Assembly (NCBI GenBank): GCA_024721245.1
Contig: CM045569.1
Coordinates: 4,110,287 to 4,174,286 of the forward strand
DNA: 64,000 nucleotides
Source: Mitragyna speciosa
Taxonomy: Eukaryota; Streptophyta; Magnoliopsida; Gentianales; Rubiaceae
Direction: 5' to 3'
Shown here: positions 1 to 11,744 of the stretch, piece by piece
How positions within the stretch are numbered: the stretch's first letter is position 1
Layout of the letters: the number at the start of each line of letters is the position of its first letter
Notes under the pieces: generated by a model
Seen by the model: the letters and a program-made list of their open reading frames with translations, nothing else
What the model was told of the DNA's origin: nothing
Database searches by the model: none
Translations under genes and position numbers: made by a program

Positions 1-543
1 CAATGCAAATCATATTCTGTGGCCATTCTGCATCAACTAATTATTGAATTTGAAATAAAAAGCTCAAGGCATGCTTTTTGGTTGCTCTTGAAACCATTTA
101 TATCCACCTTCACAAGTTATTACTTAAAAAATTTAACTGTCAACTTCGTGCCATGTGAAAAAGTCTTTTGGTTGTCGGTCTGTGGTTCTTTTATAGAACA
201 CTTGCTGTATCTTGAAGAGTTCCGGCAAGAAAATTGTTTTACTTGGCCATCTCTGTTTTATTTTTGGAAGTCCTACCTTGAGATTAGTTGGTGCAACTAT
301 GGGTTCAGATAACTGTTATTCCTGTCCCTTGTTAGCATGTTCAAGATGATCACAGGTTCTATGAATGAAAAGTTGCATCTTGATAATGTTTTCATGACAA
401 TCGTTGCTTGTTAATGTCGACAATGGATATATGTGATCTCATTGATTGTATTCTATGAACTGAGGAATAAGCTACTCAGGTTTATGGCTTCCCTCAAAAG
501 TGTGTTGTTTGTTTTTGTATTTTTGTGGGTTTTTTTTTTGTTT

Positions 544-545
<2 letters not shown>

Positions 546-576
<31 letters not shown>
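546..576. repeat. Poly(G) run, 31 bases
   Basis: An uninterrupted run of 31 G, preceded by T-rich sequence and followed by CGGGG. Runs of this length are unstable and error-prone in assembly, so the true length is uncertain. The open frame across it (a string of glycines) is an artefact. Confidence 0.9.
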
Positions 577-839
577 CGGGGGATGGATGAATTTTACATG
601 CAAATGCATTTTAACCATCTAGAATGATCAAAGCTCAGTAATGGCAAAAGCTGTGACACTGTTGTTCAATTCCAAAACCATGTAGTCGTTGCAATATTCA
701 TACAAAATCATATTTAGGTCTTTGCATGCTTATGCAATTTTCTTTCTTCGTTTGTTGGGGAAACAAGCCTGTGTTCCAGTAATTCTAGGCCCATTATATT
801 CTTGATAATGTAAGGAACGAGCGAAAAATCTTCGTTAGC

Positions 840-857
840 TATTACCAAAAAAAAAAA
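840..857 (+). mobile_element. Micro poly(A) insertion with 17-bp duplication
   Basis: The 17-base word GAAAAATCTTCGTTAGC occurs at 823-839 and again at 858-874. Between the copies lies only TATTACC followed by 11 A. A target-site duplication plus an A tail is the signature of LINE-type reverse transcription, here with a body of only seven bases. Confidence 0.55.
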
Positions 858-1193
858 GAAAAATCTTCGTTAGCAATTTTCTTGATCCCTTTGGGTTTCT
901 AATTTCCGCGAAATCGTCCCAATTTTGGTTTGAGGTTGCTGGATTGTTCAGTAGTTGGGAGTGATAGAGAGGTAGCATGTTAGAGTAGGTTAGACAAGAT
1001 GCCAGGTCGTCAGCAAACGAGAGGGTGATTGAACCTAGGGCATGTGGGATCCAGATGTCTGGATCAACTTTGCTGCAACAAGACTTGAGAGGAACTTACA
1101 AGAGATGGAAGTTGATCACAAAGGAGGCCATCATAGAACACCCCCTATATTAAATTAATATTGTGGGACAACTGACAAAAATCATCTGGTTCC

Positions 1194-1200
<7 letters not shown>

Positions 1201-1248
<48 letters not shown>
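1201..1248. repeat. (TA)n microsatellite
   Basis: About 24 uninterrupted AT dinucleotides, near the proposed 5' end of the Helitron. Similar tracts occur at 3941-3976 and 4588-4611. Confidence 0.9.
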
Positions 1249-1253
<5 letters not shown>

Positions 1254-3344
1254 GTGGGAGTTTTGCTGAGTTGTTACTATTTTTTTCCCATAATGTCCCT
1301 TACAAAATAGATTAATGGCAATATTATGTCACCAAAATTGAATGCCTTTTCTTTAATTGTTAGGTCATTGTTAGGTCTATTTTGTAATACTAATATTGAG
1401 TATTTACCGTAGGAATGTAGGCTTTACTAAAGCATGTTTACTAATATTGACTATTTACTTTAGGAATATTTAGTACATAAAAATATGGTAGTGCAAAGTT
1501 TATTGAAGCATGTTTACTTAATTTTTTTAACGAACAAATTTGAAAATTGGAATCAATTTTAATTTTGGAAATTATGTTGAGAATTTTTTAGAAACTAAAG
1601 AATAATAAAAATATTGAACTTTGGACATTTAAAGAATAAATTTGTGAATGGAAGAAATTTCAAGTTTTGGAAAATACTTTGAAAATTTTTCAGAAACTAA
1701 AAAATAATAAAGATATTATATGTATTTACGAAAACAACAAAAATGTAACTTTGTATCGTATATACAGTTGGCGTTAAAACTTGCTTAGAACTTTTAGTAT
1801 TTTCCTTTTGGGCGGCAAGAATTGGGTAATGCCTCCTTGGCTGAACCAATAATATGTTAATGCTTCGTAATATGTGTTGAGGAAGCTATTTGAAAGTCGA
1901 ATCTTTTTTTTTCCCATTGCCTACTTATATTATAGTGATATGTTTTGCATTGGTTGCAGATGTAAACAATGTCAACTATGTTATCAACTATGACTTTCCT
2001 GGATTTCTCAAAGATTATTTTCATCAGTTGCACATTATTAGGTAATTCTTTGTGACTTCAAATGCAAATAGCTAAACATATGCAGTAAGATAAATTTTTT
2101 CATCATTATATATCTACAACAAAAGTTATGAAATATATGTCAATAATTTAGAGGTTAATTTTTTTTCCATATCTCTGAACTTTTTATTTAGTTGAGTTTT
2201 AAGTTTCTGGTAAATTTTTTTTTCTATGGGTGTTTTTCAAGTTCTTAAGGATACCAGCAACATATTTCACGCAAAGACTATGCATTGCTGCTAAGAATTG
2301 CCATGCTAGCCAAGCATGGTAGCATGGTTCTTTATTATTTTTTTTGCAAAGCATACTACTTTACTTGAGTATGAGGAGAATAGGCTATGAACAAAAATAT
2401 ACGCAACCGAGACAGAATGGACTAGAAAAGTAGTAGAGAAAATTTAAAAATTTATATACGAATGAATCCTTTAGGTTTTAATTCTAGATAGAAAAAGAAA
2501 AGCAGCACCTATCATCAATATAACGTGTGGCTTTTCTATCATTTATAGAACGTGACTTTTCTCAAGTAGGTTGAAAGATGCATCACTTTGAAACTATTGT
2601 TTATCATGCTTGTAAAATTTTTTCCATGTTCTCATATAGATATGTTGGCCTTTTTTTTTATTATTATAAATTTTGTATATGTTTTAATATGAATTGTTGA
2701 AACATGAATTGGTTAACATTGCTTTATTAGACCTAGGAAAGAAAGGTTGGAGTTGGTTGGTCTTTTTTCTTTTTCTTTTTTTTTTTTTGGTTAGGGAACT
2801 TTTGGTTCCGTAAGGAACTCTACCTGCCGGCCCCTTACATCAAGTCTATGTGCATAAAAGCATCATATTTTCATTAACAGGTTTTGGGGAAGAATGTAAA
2901 TAAGAATGCCCTAAAAGAAGAACAAAGAAGCATTTACAAAGAACTCTCAAACCATGCATGATCCCATCGAATATAAATTTGGCCAAAAAGAATGAGCTCG
3001 AACACAAGCTCAAGTCAATTTGCTCAAACATTGGCTTGGTTCAACCAGGTTTCCAACCCTTCAAGTAAATCACAGAAGGCACAACAAAGACTATAACATT
3101 GCCTTTCTTAAGCTAACATAAACAGTAGCGGAATAAATTAAAAAAAAAACACATCAGCAAGTAATAAATAGGATTAAACCTGTTGAAGTATTCTAAAATG
3201 TGTTAAGTTGATTGTTGTGCGTTCTATATAATTTTTCTAAACAACAAAATAAAAAAAAATTAAACTCAAAGTTATAATTGAAATAATCTGAAATATAAAG
3301 ATACAAGTACTATGGATTTATTTAAAAAGTGCAAATTTATTATA

Positions 3345-3640
3345 AAAACAACCAAGTAAATGTTTATTTATTTTCATAATACTCTTGACTCTTGACTTTT
3401 GTAGCATAAAAATTGCTTTTTGTTGATCTTTTCACCATCATATATAGATAAATCTGATATGCAAATATCTACTTTTTAAATATTTACATGCTATATTTGC
3501 ATATTGAATAATAAAGTATAAGTTATTTTAACGTGGGAATAAGGGTGCTTCTTAATTTACAAAACTTAAAAATTAGCCAAACTCATATTTAGTTCGTTCA
3601 AATACATTTGATTTGTCATCTTTCTATAGGCTCTTTTGAT
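3345..3640 (+). repeat. Left arm of large inverted repeat
   Basis: Reading 3345-3640 forward against the reverse complement of 4990-5285 gives a clear imperfect match. Shared blocks include AAATATTTACATGCTATATTTGCATA and GTGCTTCTTA given here only as anchors at about 3477-3503 and 3547-3556. The arms are about 295 bp with a spacer of about 1.35 kb. A third, direct partial copy lies at about 5575-5640. Confidence 0.6.
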
Positions 3641-3931
3641 TTTTTTAATTTAAAATATGTTTCATGATTATACCTTGAAAACTATTTTCTACTTAATGCT
3701 AAAGTATTTTCAAAATAGTTGTGATAGATTTTGCTTCTCATTTTCTATCGACATTTAGTAAATAATTGTCTCATCTCAAAACTATATATAGAGTAATAAG
3801 AATGTATAACAAATTAATTATATAATGAATCGATTGTGTCAAGTAGAATAAAATAAATATAGGCCACCAAAAATTTGTTAGGAATTTAACTTTTATGTGA
3901 ATAAGTTTAGTTATATGTAGATGTGTGTGTA

Positions 3932-3979
<48 letters not shown>

Positions 3980-4580
3980 GTTCTTTATTGTTAGGAAGTA
4001 ATGAGTTTCTTAACTTTGTTTTTCAGTGTCAATTGTTAACTTTTGAGAGATTATATCTCGCATATAATATTAGGTATATGGACTAAAGAACATATGCATT
4101 AACAAAAATTTCTTTGGCATTCTGCATCCATACAAGATATTCTCTTTTTATCTTTTTATTTATAATGAAAAATCAACATTGCGAAGTCCAAAATTTGATC
4201 ATTAATATGATGGTGATTTCCTTTAGTATTTTGGCTTTATAGATCTAGCATAGAATGATTAATAGTCGTAATTATGACTTAATTCTTCATAACATTTTTT
4301 TACTTTGAACTTTAAAAATTGTCTACAAATATGACCGGTTAAAAAGTTTAATCATAATGGTAAATCAATTAATAATATGAAACAAAATATAAGCAATTAA
4401 TAGAAATAAAATCTTAAATTACTGCAACTTGATATCATAAGATCACATACATAATTATACTAATCTAATTGAGTATATTTCAAACTCTTCACCAGAAGCA
4501 TCTAATCATCATATGATAATAATTACAAGAAGTTTTGTCTTTTTCAATTTTGATACACACACACACACATACATATACAT

Positions 4581-4614
<34 letters not shown>

Positions 4615-4989
4615 CACATTGCAATAGGTAGAACTAATAGAACAAGTCCAAATAGATAAAGGATATATTGTATTAATGCAAAAACCAAATTTATGCAATA
4701 AAGGATATACTGAAATTTTTTTTAAATTACTAAAATTTATTGCTAAAAAGCTTTGTTCAAAGTCAATCTTTCATAAACATGTCAGACACTCATGGGCCAA
4801 ATATAATTAAGTTGAGTTGTATTCTTAAAGGAAATTTATTTATCCAAATATTATTCCTAACTAAAAGGAAGTAGTTAGTTTTATTTCCTTTCTTACACTT
4901 TTGATGAATTTTTTTTTTTTGGTTTTATCATTTTATGGCTTCATATTATTTTAGCGTATATATTTTAATATTGTCAACTATGTATCCCA

Positions 4990-5285
4990 TCTTAATAAGG
5001 TGACAAGCTAAATTTATTTTAACCAACTAAATATGTACTCAGCTGATTTTAATTTTTGTACAATAAGAAGCACGCTTATTCTCCCTTGAAAATAACTTAC
5101 AGTTGACTTTTTTGTATGCAAATATAGCATGTAAATATTTTAAAAGTAGATATAGACATATCAAATTTATTTAAATATAATGGTAAAAAGATTGAGAAGA
5201 AATAATATGATGCTATGAAAACAAGAGTGAAGATTATTATTAAAATAATACATTTTATGTGGCTATTTTCGTGACAAATTTATGA
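4990..5285 (-). repeat. Right arm of large inverted repeat
   Basis: Reverse-complement partner of 3345-3640. The best-conserved part is 5045-5150. Indels and substitutions throughout suggest an old palindrome, possibly a foldback element nested in the putative Helitron. Confidence 0.6.
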
Positions 5286-6162
5286 TTTTTTAATAATTTC
5301 AAAATACTTCTATTTTTGTATTCAAATTTTTATATTTGGTTGTTTATAAAAATTTATATACAACATAGGCAAAAATAAAAAATCAATAACAAATCAAACT
5401 TTAGAAAATATTATTTTAAATTGTTTAGTCTTATAGAACTAATAATTCAGTGATATTTTTAAAAAAAAATATTTGCATACTAATCATAGGCAAAAGTAAA
5501 AATATGTACCTTTTCTTGTGTAAGAACAATGTACAAAAGAAAAATAAAAAATAAATTTTTAAACAATTTGGGTATTTATTTCACAAAAATTATTTATGTA
5601 TTTAATTTGTTAAAATACATCTAACTTGTCTTCTTTTTGGTGAGGGATAGATAACTGATGGTGCTAAAATAAGTACTAAAATAACATGAACTCAAATGTA
5701 CTTATGCAATCAGGCGCATAAGATGACAAACCTTCCAATTGAGTGTTTAGGTTGTTAAAATTTATTATATTTTTCATCTTGTGAGCATATATGCTACCTA
5801 TTATATAATAGAACAGAAAGGGGTCTTTTTTTTTTCTTTTTCTTCCTTACAAAAAAGTATAACACTTTTAACAGAAAATGTATGGGATAATAGAAAGGTT
5901 ATTAATTTTAAATTTTTTAAAAATCCTCATTAACCTTTGCTTTTGTTTAATTTTCATTGCTTTTCTAAATTTTACAAAGGTATAATGTAAAATTACTTTA
6001 GAAGTGTTTTATATGCTTTTTATTAATTGTAATAGAGTAATAAAATAATTTAAATAGTTAAAACTTTTTTCCCTTTTTAATTAACCAAAAACAATATATT
6101 ACATAATTAAGTATCAAGAAAGAAAATACTTACCACGTGCAACGCACGTATTTTTATGCTAG

Positions 6163-6889
6163 TTTTATTTTAAAAATGAGAAGGGCATAGGGAAAAAAAA
6201 GCTAATTTGTTGAGATTCCTACAGTTGCCAACCACGGGAATTGGTGAATAAAGTTGGTTAGGATTTCAATTTTAGTCTTCTTCCTATGGCTGGGTGCAGA
6301 AGGAATCATTAAGTTCTGCTCAGAATTCCCAGTAGATGCTGGCAATCTGCCAACTATTCAGACTGCAAGAACAGATGCCTCAGAATCTGTAATTACATCA
6401 GCATTGCCAGAATTTGTACCCTCATATTGAATCGAGCACATTTTAACAATGCAGGAATACTTCTATGGTATGGTACAGATTGTAAAGAATAAGTCATGTG
6501 AGTTTGTTTATTTGTAAATTAAATTAATAATTTATATAAGTTCGCTTTTCTTATATTCATTCAATTATTGACTCTTTGTATGATATAAAATTAATTCAAT
6601 TTTATACTATAATCAAATCTGCAATTATAATACTAAGTACTACATTATGGTTATAATATCCAAGGCAAAGGATGAACTCAATAATTTTTCAGCGTACTAA
6701 TTTGTAAATGCTTAAATCAAATTATTAGTAACTCATTAACTTAAAATATTATCAATTAGTCAAATATTTTATGCGCTCCTGACATGGAACGCGGCATGTT
6801 TGAATGACATTTGGAATGTATCTCCGTCACTGAATTTGATTGAGACTACAATGACATTTGGAAAGTTTATCTATCACTGGAATTTGATT
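6163..6889. other. Spacer with a possible exon relic
   Basis: AT-rich spacer. After a T-rich tract and AG at about 6272-6273, a frame stays open for about 51 codons and stops at TGA (6427-6429); a second frame reaches TAG sooner. The base composition of 6275-6430 is less AT-biased than its surroundings, which hints at a gene fragment. I recognise no family. It could be a 3' exon separated from upstream parts by the Helitron. Confidence 0.25.
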
Positions 6890-6907
6890 GAGAATAATAA
6901 GCACTTT

Positions 6908-7081
6908 TTTTTTTTTGACAATTCAGGGGAAAGGGAACCACTTACTCAACCCGAACTGAAAGGAGGAATGAGAAAAGGACCTAAACTAAACCCCACAAAT
7001 CCACTCCAAAAGCCATGGTAGCTTTTGGAGGAGCCACAGGAGCTTAAGTACTTGACTCTAACAACCAACTCTTCCGACGTA
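6908..7081 (-). mobile_element. Short non-LTR retroelement insertion (SINE or truncated LINE)
   Basis: The 18-base word GAGAATAATAAGCACTTT is repeated exactly at 6890-6907 and 7082-7099. The intervening 174 bp starts with a T run, so the element lies on the minus strand with its A tail at the left. On the minus strand it ends TTGTC then poly(A), like the tail context of the LINE at the right end of this window. I see no clear tRNA-like A/B boxes, so a 5'-truncated LINE is as likely as a SINE. Confidence 0.7.
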
Positions 7082-7689
7082 GAGAATAATAAGCACTTTG
7101 TGTTTGGATATGGAAATATTCTTCTGACGTCCAATGGTAATTATCTAAGCTATTGATCCGGGCTGGTAATGCCTATGTAGTCACCAAGAATAATGTCCCG
7201 AACCTTTTTCCTTGATTGATATTACTTCACCATCACTCCAACTTCAGCTATTTTCTCTACGAAATGAGGACCATGTAAAAGAAGACAAATCAGGGAGCAA
7301 ATTTCTTTCATGTTTTGTACTTAACAAACTGAGAGAAGATATTATAAGTTTTGAATTGAACTCCTCGCACTCCACCAAAAAATAACAAAAAACGAATGCG
7401 AAATCCACACTCAACAGAACCAGAGAAAAAGAAAACAGAAACATTTCAGTTTTGAAAACCTTGTCGTGCTTTCAACTTACACATCTAGTGGTAGTGTGAT
7501 ACACGAAACGCCAATGGTGTCCGGGACTGTCTTTTATTATTAGGTAAAATTATTAACATTTCAAAAGGTTAACCATTTAATGATGTACATATAGGTTCAA
7601 TTTGATGGTCCATAGTGGTAAGAGTTACATGTTTAAGTTATGTTAATAATAAAACGAATTCAGCCTAATAATCAATGATTTATAGAGTT

Positions 7690-7727
7690 AAATTTTCACC
7701 ATCACCATCACCATCACCATCACCATC
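7690..7727 (+). repeat. CACCAT-type microsatellite
   Basis: About six tandem CACCAT/CATCAC units between AT-rich flanks. Confidence 0.85.
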
Positions 7728-8089
7728 CCATCTAAAGAAAAAGAAAAGAATATAAAATTCAATCCGAGACATATAGTGAACTACACGTCAAATATACATT
7801 ATTTGACTATTTATGTTTTTTTAATCATATTCATCAGGTATACATCTTTTTTTAACACAAAAAGATCTATTGTAATGCAAATTCTGGATTCTCGAGATAA
7901 TGTATGTAATATCGGTAAATACCATCAACGTTTTACAATGTCTTCACGTTATAATAATGGAATAAAAAAAAGTGTTTAATAATAATGTATAAATGACTAA
8001 ATATAATAATCAAACATATTTAACTTATATGCAATATCATCCGTCATACTATACCTTATAAATATAGCACCAAGTATATTGACACATTT

Positions 8090-8505
8090 CATTACACAAG
8101 CCCTCAGTGTTACTCTCTAGGTTATAGAAACTTTTTAAGAAATCCTTACTCTGAGTTTTAGAAGTTTCTATCTAGAATATTCTCCATACCTCTACTTCTC
8201 TTAGAGACTCTAGACATAAGTTTACTTTAGAAAATTCTAGAAATGCTCTTCCTTCCCTAATATTCTAGAATCTTCCTAATAATGTACCTATAAATAGGGT
8301 ATGGGTTCATTTGTAGGAAGAGAGATAAGTCTCCCAACTCTCTAAGAGAGTAGGTTCTCAAGCTCTTGAGTCTCAAGTTGGTGTCTAAACTTGTGCTCTC
8401 ATTTGTAGTGTTGTAGTGTTCAACTTTGTATTGTCTATATTTGTTAATAAATAGCCTTTCAACTTCTAAATATCGTGTCTTTGTCTTGAGGCCTACCACT
8501 TAAGA
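8090..8505 (+). mobile_element. LTR-like promoter segment (possible solo LTR)
   Basis: The stretch has the internal order of a plant LTR: CT-rich pyrimidine tracts, a TATA-like CTATAAATAGGG at about 8290-8301, a purine/AGAG-rich leader with repeated CTCTCTAAGAGAG-type words, and AATAAA near 8447-8452. No coding is seen on either strand. I could not define TG...CA ends with a 5-bp target duplication, so the assignment is tentative. Confidence 0.35.
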
Positions 8506-8823
8506 AAAATCAACATGTTAATCAAGCAAATGACATCAAAATAAACATGATATGGACTATGGATTAACTGAAAAGACATTTTACCAACTACTAGAAAAGG
8601 AGAGATGACTACCATGTAAAATTTTGTCATATAGCTAACAACATGTAATAAAAAATGGCATGAGCCATATGTGCAAGTGTCAGAATGAAGATTTAGAGAA
8701 ACACGCTTGAAATTAGTACCATGAAAATGAATCAGTTACAACTAACAAAAAGTTCATTGGAATATTTTTGCTTTTATTCTCAATTTCTTTCTTTGAATCT
8801 GTCCCTACACCAAGAAACTGCTA

Positions 8824-8833
8824 GGCTATAAAT
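8824..8833 (+). promoter_or_regulatory. Candidate TATA box of the WAT1-related gene
   Basis: GCTATAAATT lies about 150 bp upstream of the ATG at 8981. The position would give a leader of roughly 120 bases. It is a motif match only; other AT-rich words in the interval could serve. Confidence 0.35.
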
Positions 8834-8980
8834 TGAATATGATCCAGAACATGATACGTTATACCTTCAACATGCAATGAGAATCAAAATCCAATTCTTC
8901 AATATTCTTTTTCTATATTAACTGGTAGAAAAAGCAACCAATTCAGTTCTTTCCACAGGAGCAAAACAACATTCTTGGCT

Positions 8981-10678
8981 ATGGCCATGAAGACATTTTC
9001 GCTTGTGGGCATTTTCAGGCGTTTTCAGCCTCATATTCTTATGGTTTTAGCTCAGACAGGCTATACTTTTCTGTATTTCATTACAGAAGCCTCATTTGAT
9101 CATGGCATGAATCCCCATGTCTACATAACTTACAGACATATAGTGGCTGGCGTCGTGATGCTGCCTTTTGCCTACTTTCTGGAAAGGTAAATCAATCAGC
9201 ACTGCACTCTATCATTGACACCTGCTGCTTACACTACTAATATACTACTAAGTTCCTGATAAGCACTGAATAGAACGATATCAACATGCAGAAAAATAAG
9301 ACCAAAGTTGACAGTAGCTCTGTTCCTGGAGATTTTTGTTCTCTCTCTTCTTGGGTAAGTTTACATATTTAGCTCCTAAATGGTGTATGATTTATGTTTT
9401 CAGGCAGTATATCTCACACTCATTCAATGATTTATCTCAGAGTCGGTTTGACCTTGAACATGTATTTTGCAAGCTTGAGGTTCACCTCTCCAACATTTCT
9501 TGCATCAATGGTTAATACCATAGCTTCCCTGACTTTTGTACTAGCAGTTATCCTCAGGTATTGTAGGAAAGCTTTGAAGAATAATCGTGATAACATTTCA
9601 TCCATGAACCATAAAAGGGGCTCTTTCCTGCAGGCTGGAGGTCGTTGATCTACGAAGCCCTCGTGGAATAGCCAAAGTACTTGGAACCTTGGTTTCCTTG
9701 GCTGGTGTCCTGACCATGACATTATACAAGGGGCCTCTACTTAAGAATCAATGGCACCCTATCGTCCATCTTAAAGGCAACACAGTCATCCAGGAAAATT
9801 GGCTGAAGGGATCTATTCTAACTGTAACAAGCTGCATAACATGGTCCATATGGTATATAATGCAGGTTGTTGGCTCTAACTCTTACTGATGCATAAACTA
9901 CTTTTCATGTTATGCGAATACTATGTGAATGTTGTGGTTATACAGAACATGATGTTGATTAGTATTGATGAATTTACAGGCATATACATTGACAAGATAT
10001 CCAGCCCAATTGTCACTCACTACATGGATGAGTTTTGTTGGAGCTGCTCAATCAGCATTATACACAGTTATTGTACAGCATAAGAAAGCTGCTTGGACTA
10101 TTGGCCTCAACATTGATCTCTGGTCCACCATATATGGCGTAAGTAGGCTAAATAGATCTAATAGCAAGTTTTCAATAATGCTTGATTTCTTTACTCAATT
10201 GACTTTTGAGTCATCAATACAGGGGGTAGTTATTTCTGGTATAGTCATCTTCATTCAGCTATGGTGCACTGAACAAAAAGGACCTGTATTCGTGACAATG
10301 TTCAATCCACTTTCAACATTGTTAGTAGCAATTCTGGCATACTTCGCTCTTGGAGAAAAATTGTATATAGGCAGGTAAGTTAAAGACACAAACTATTTGA
10401 CACACTACAAGCATCCAAATGCGCAATAATTTGCATAAAATTCAATTTTGATGAGATATGAGTTCCATTTTCCACGTTCTAAAAACTCCTTTACTTTTGT
10501 CATTTTCAGCATTGTAGGTGGAGTTATTGTTATTTTTGGTCTTTATTTGCTGTTATGGGGCAAAGAAAATGACAAAGAAGCACCAATGAATTCGAATGGG
10601 GAATGCATCCCACAGGAGAATGACCCAAACAAACAAAACTTCGCTTCAGAGGTCAATTATGTGAAGGGGCAACCATAG
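8981..10678 (+). CDS. WAT1-related protein (plant DMT/EamA transporter)
   Basis: Plant drug/metabolite-transporter family member (nodulin MtN21/WAT1 type), expected to be an integral membrane transporter with ten helices in two EamA repeats. Exons, all with GT-AG borders and matching phases: 8981-9186, 9292-9354, 9441-9557, 9634-9865, 9980-10138, 10223-10374, 10510-10678; they join to 365 codons plus TAG, the usual family length. Seen: an N-terminal helix from HILMVLAQTGYTFLYFITEA, the family signature around YRHIVAG, LTLNMYFASLRFTSPTF in exon 3, GTLVSLAGVLTMTLYKGP in exon 4, a second EamA repeat in exons 5-7 (PVFVTMFNPL, ILAYFALGEKLYIG, then a helix VGGVIVIFGLYLLLWG) and a polar C-terminal tail. 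The start is the first in-frame ATG; a second ATG lies two codons on. Exon 3 has an earlier AG (9403) in another frame that does not preserve the family sequence. Substrate unknown; relatives move auxin or amino acids. It is tail-to-tail with the bHLH gene. Confidence 0.92.
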
Positions 10679-11744
10679 GTTTGCACCAATTCCTCTGAGT
10701 ATAATACAATTAGATAGCAAGATTGATGATTCAAGTGCTGAAAGGGAGTCAAGTTACAATTACAGGAAACAGAGTTTGATAGGATGAGTTTTTACGCTTT
10801 AACAAAGCAAGAGACAATCTACTTCAAGAAGCCAAAGAAACACAAAACAGTTACATCGCTAAATTTCGGAACTAACTCTCAAAATGTTTGCCCATATGAA
10901 GTTTGTCCATCTCATGATAGTAGTGAAATCTATCTGTTTAATTTTTATTGACAAAATGGCCAAATCTTCAAGGTCTAACATACTAATCCAGGTCTGAATT
11001 TTCCAAGTAATATTTGATCACTGGAATACAGCAGCTTAGTTATCTGCGATCACCAAAAAAGATAATTGACAATCTGTAGGAGACAAAATACTAGCATCTA
11101 AATGCCCTAGGCAGTATAAGTGACAGTAAATACTCTCATACGTGCCTATTCTCCTCTCTTTTATAATTCAATCTTGTTTTCTTGAGAAATCTTGGGTGCT
11201 CGGAGGATGGAAAATGGGGAGAAGGGACGTGGTGGAGGGAAGGGACACAGCAGATTTTGGGTTTTTAAGAATTAAAATAACCTAACCACAACTTATCTCA
11301 AACTGGCCTCCAAACCATAGAGGGTCCCAAACTATGAGCGTAATCACAAATTCTCAAGTAGGCCATGTCTCTCAAACCTTCTGTCTTCCTGTTTCATGTT
11401 TATCTACGCCATGACGTTCTCGCGGAATTCCAAATATTTGAACTTTTGCAACGCATAAGAAGTGTCTGATAATCGATTAACCATCCAAGAAAAAAAAAAA
11501 ACAGAAGCTCTAGAAGCAAAGGAAACAAGACAAAAACAGATTCCAAGAAAATCCACTTCCAACAAATTTAATGATTATTCACTTCGTCATAAATTTAGCT
11601 CTCAATGTGAGACTAAAGATGCTGGGTAAAAGAAGTAAAGGACACAAAAAGGCGATTGGGAAAGTCATAGACATCTACAAGTGCAAAGGTGCAGGACAAT
11701 CCTCAATTCATTTTAACTATACTGCATGTCCTCTTGCAGACCTA
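10679..11744. other. Convergent 3' spacer
   Basis: Lies between the stop codons of the WAT1-related gene (+) and the bHLH gene (-), so it should carry both 3' untranslated regions. No conserved frame or transposon end was recognised. Confidence 0.6.

Larger units (their letters stand above)
1..1194. other. Left-edge spacer, no confident gene
   Basis: No reading frame here looks like a conserved plant protein. It contains a 31-base G run (546-576) and a micro-insertion at 840-857. An open stretch from about 1009 to 1152 (+) reads some 45 codons rich in charged residues, but it lacks recognisable splice partners. Whether a gene from outside the window reaches in cannot be told. Confidence 0.4.
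1195..6162 (+). mobile_element. Putative Helitron (non-autonomous)
   Basis: The right end has the classic Helitron 3' layout: a perfect stem ACGTGC/GCACGT (6135-6140 and 6144-6149, loop AAC), a nine-base spacer, then CTAG at 6159-6162 followed by a host T. The proposed left end is TC at 1195 after a host A, followed by a long TA tract. The 3' end is the stronger call; the 5' end rests only on the A/TC context and may be wrong. No Rep/helicase coding is visible, so it would be non-autonomous. The interior is AT-rich (below 30% GC by eye), with several TA microsatellites and a large inverted repeat. Confidence 0.45.

Noticed and set aside
433..627. Glycine-rich 64-codon frame
   Set aside because: It is the translation of the 31-base G run.
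9404..9440. Earlier acceptor for WAT1 exon 3
   Set aside because: Using AG at 9402-9403 shifts the frame away from the conserved LTLNMYFASLRFTSPTF sequence; AG at 9439-9440 keeps it.
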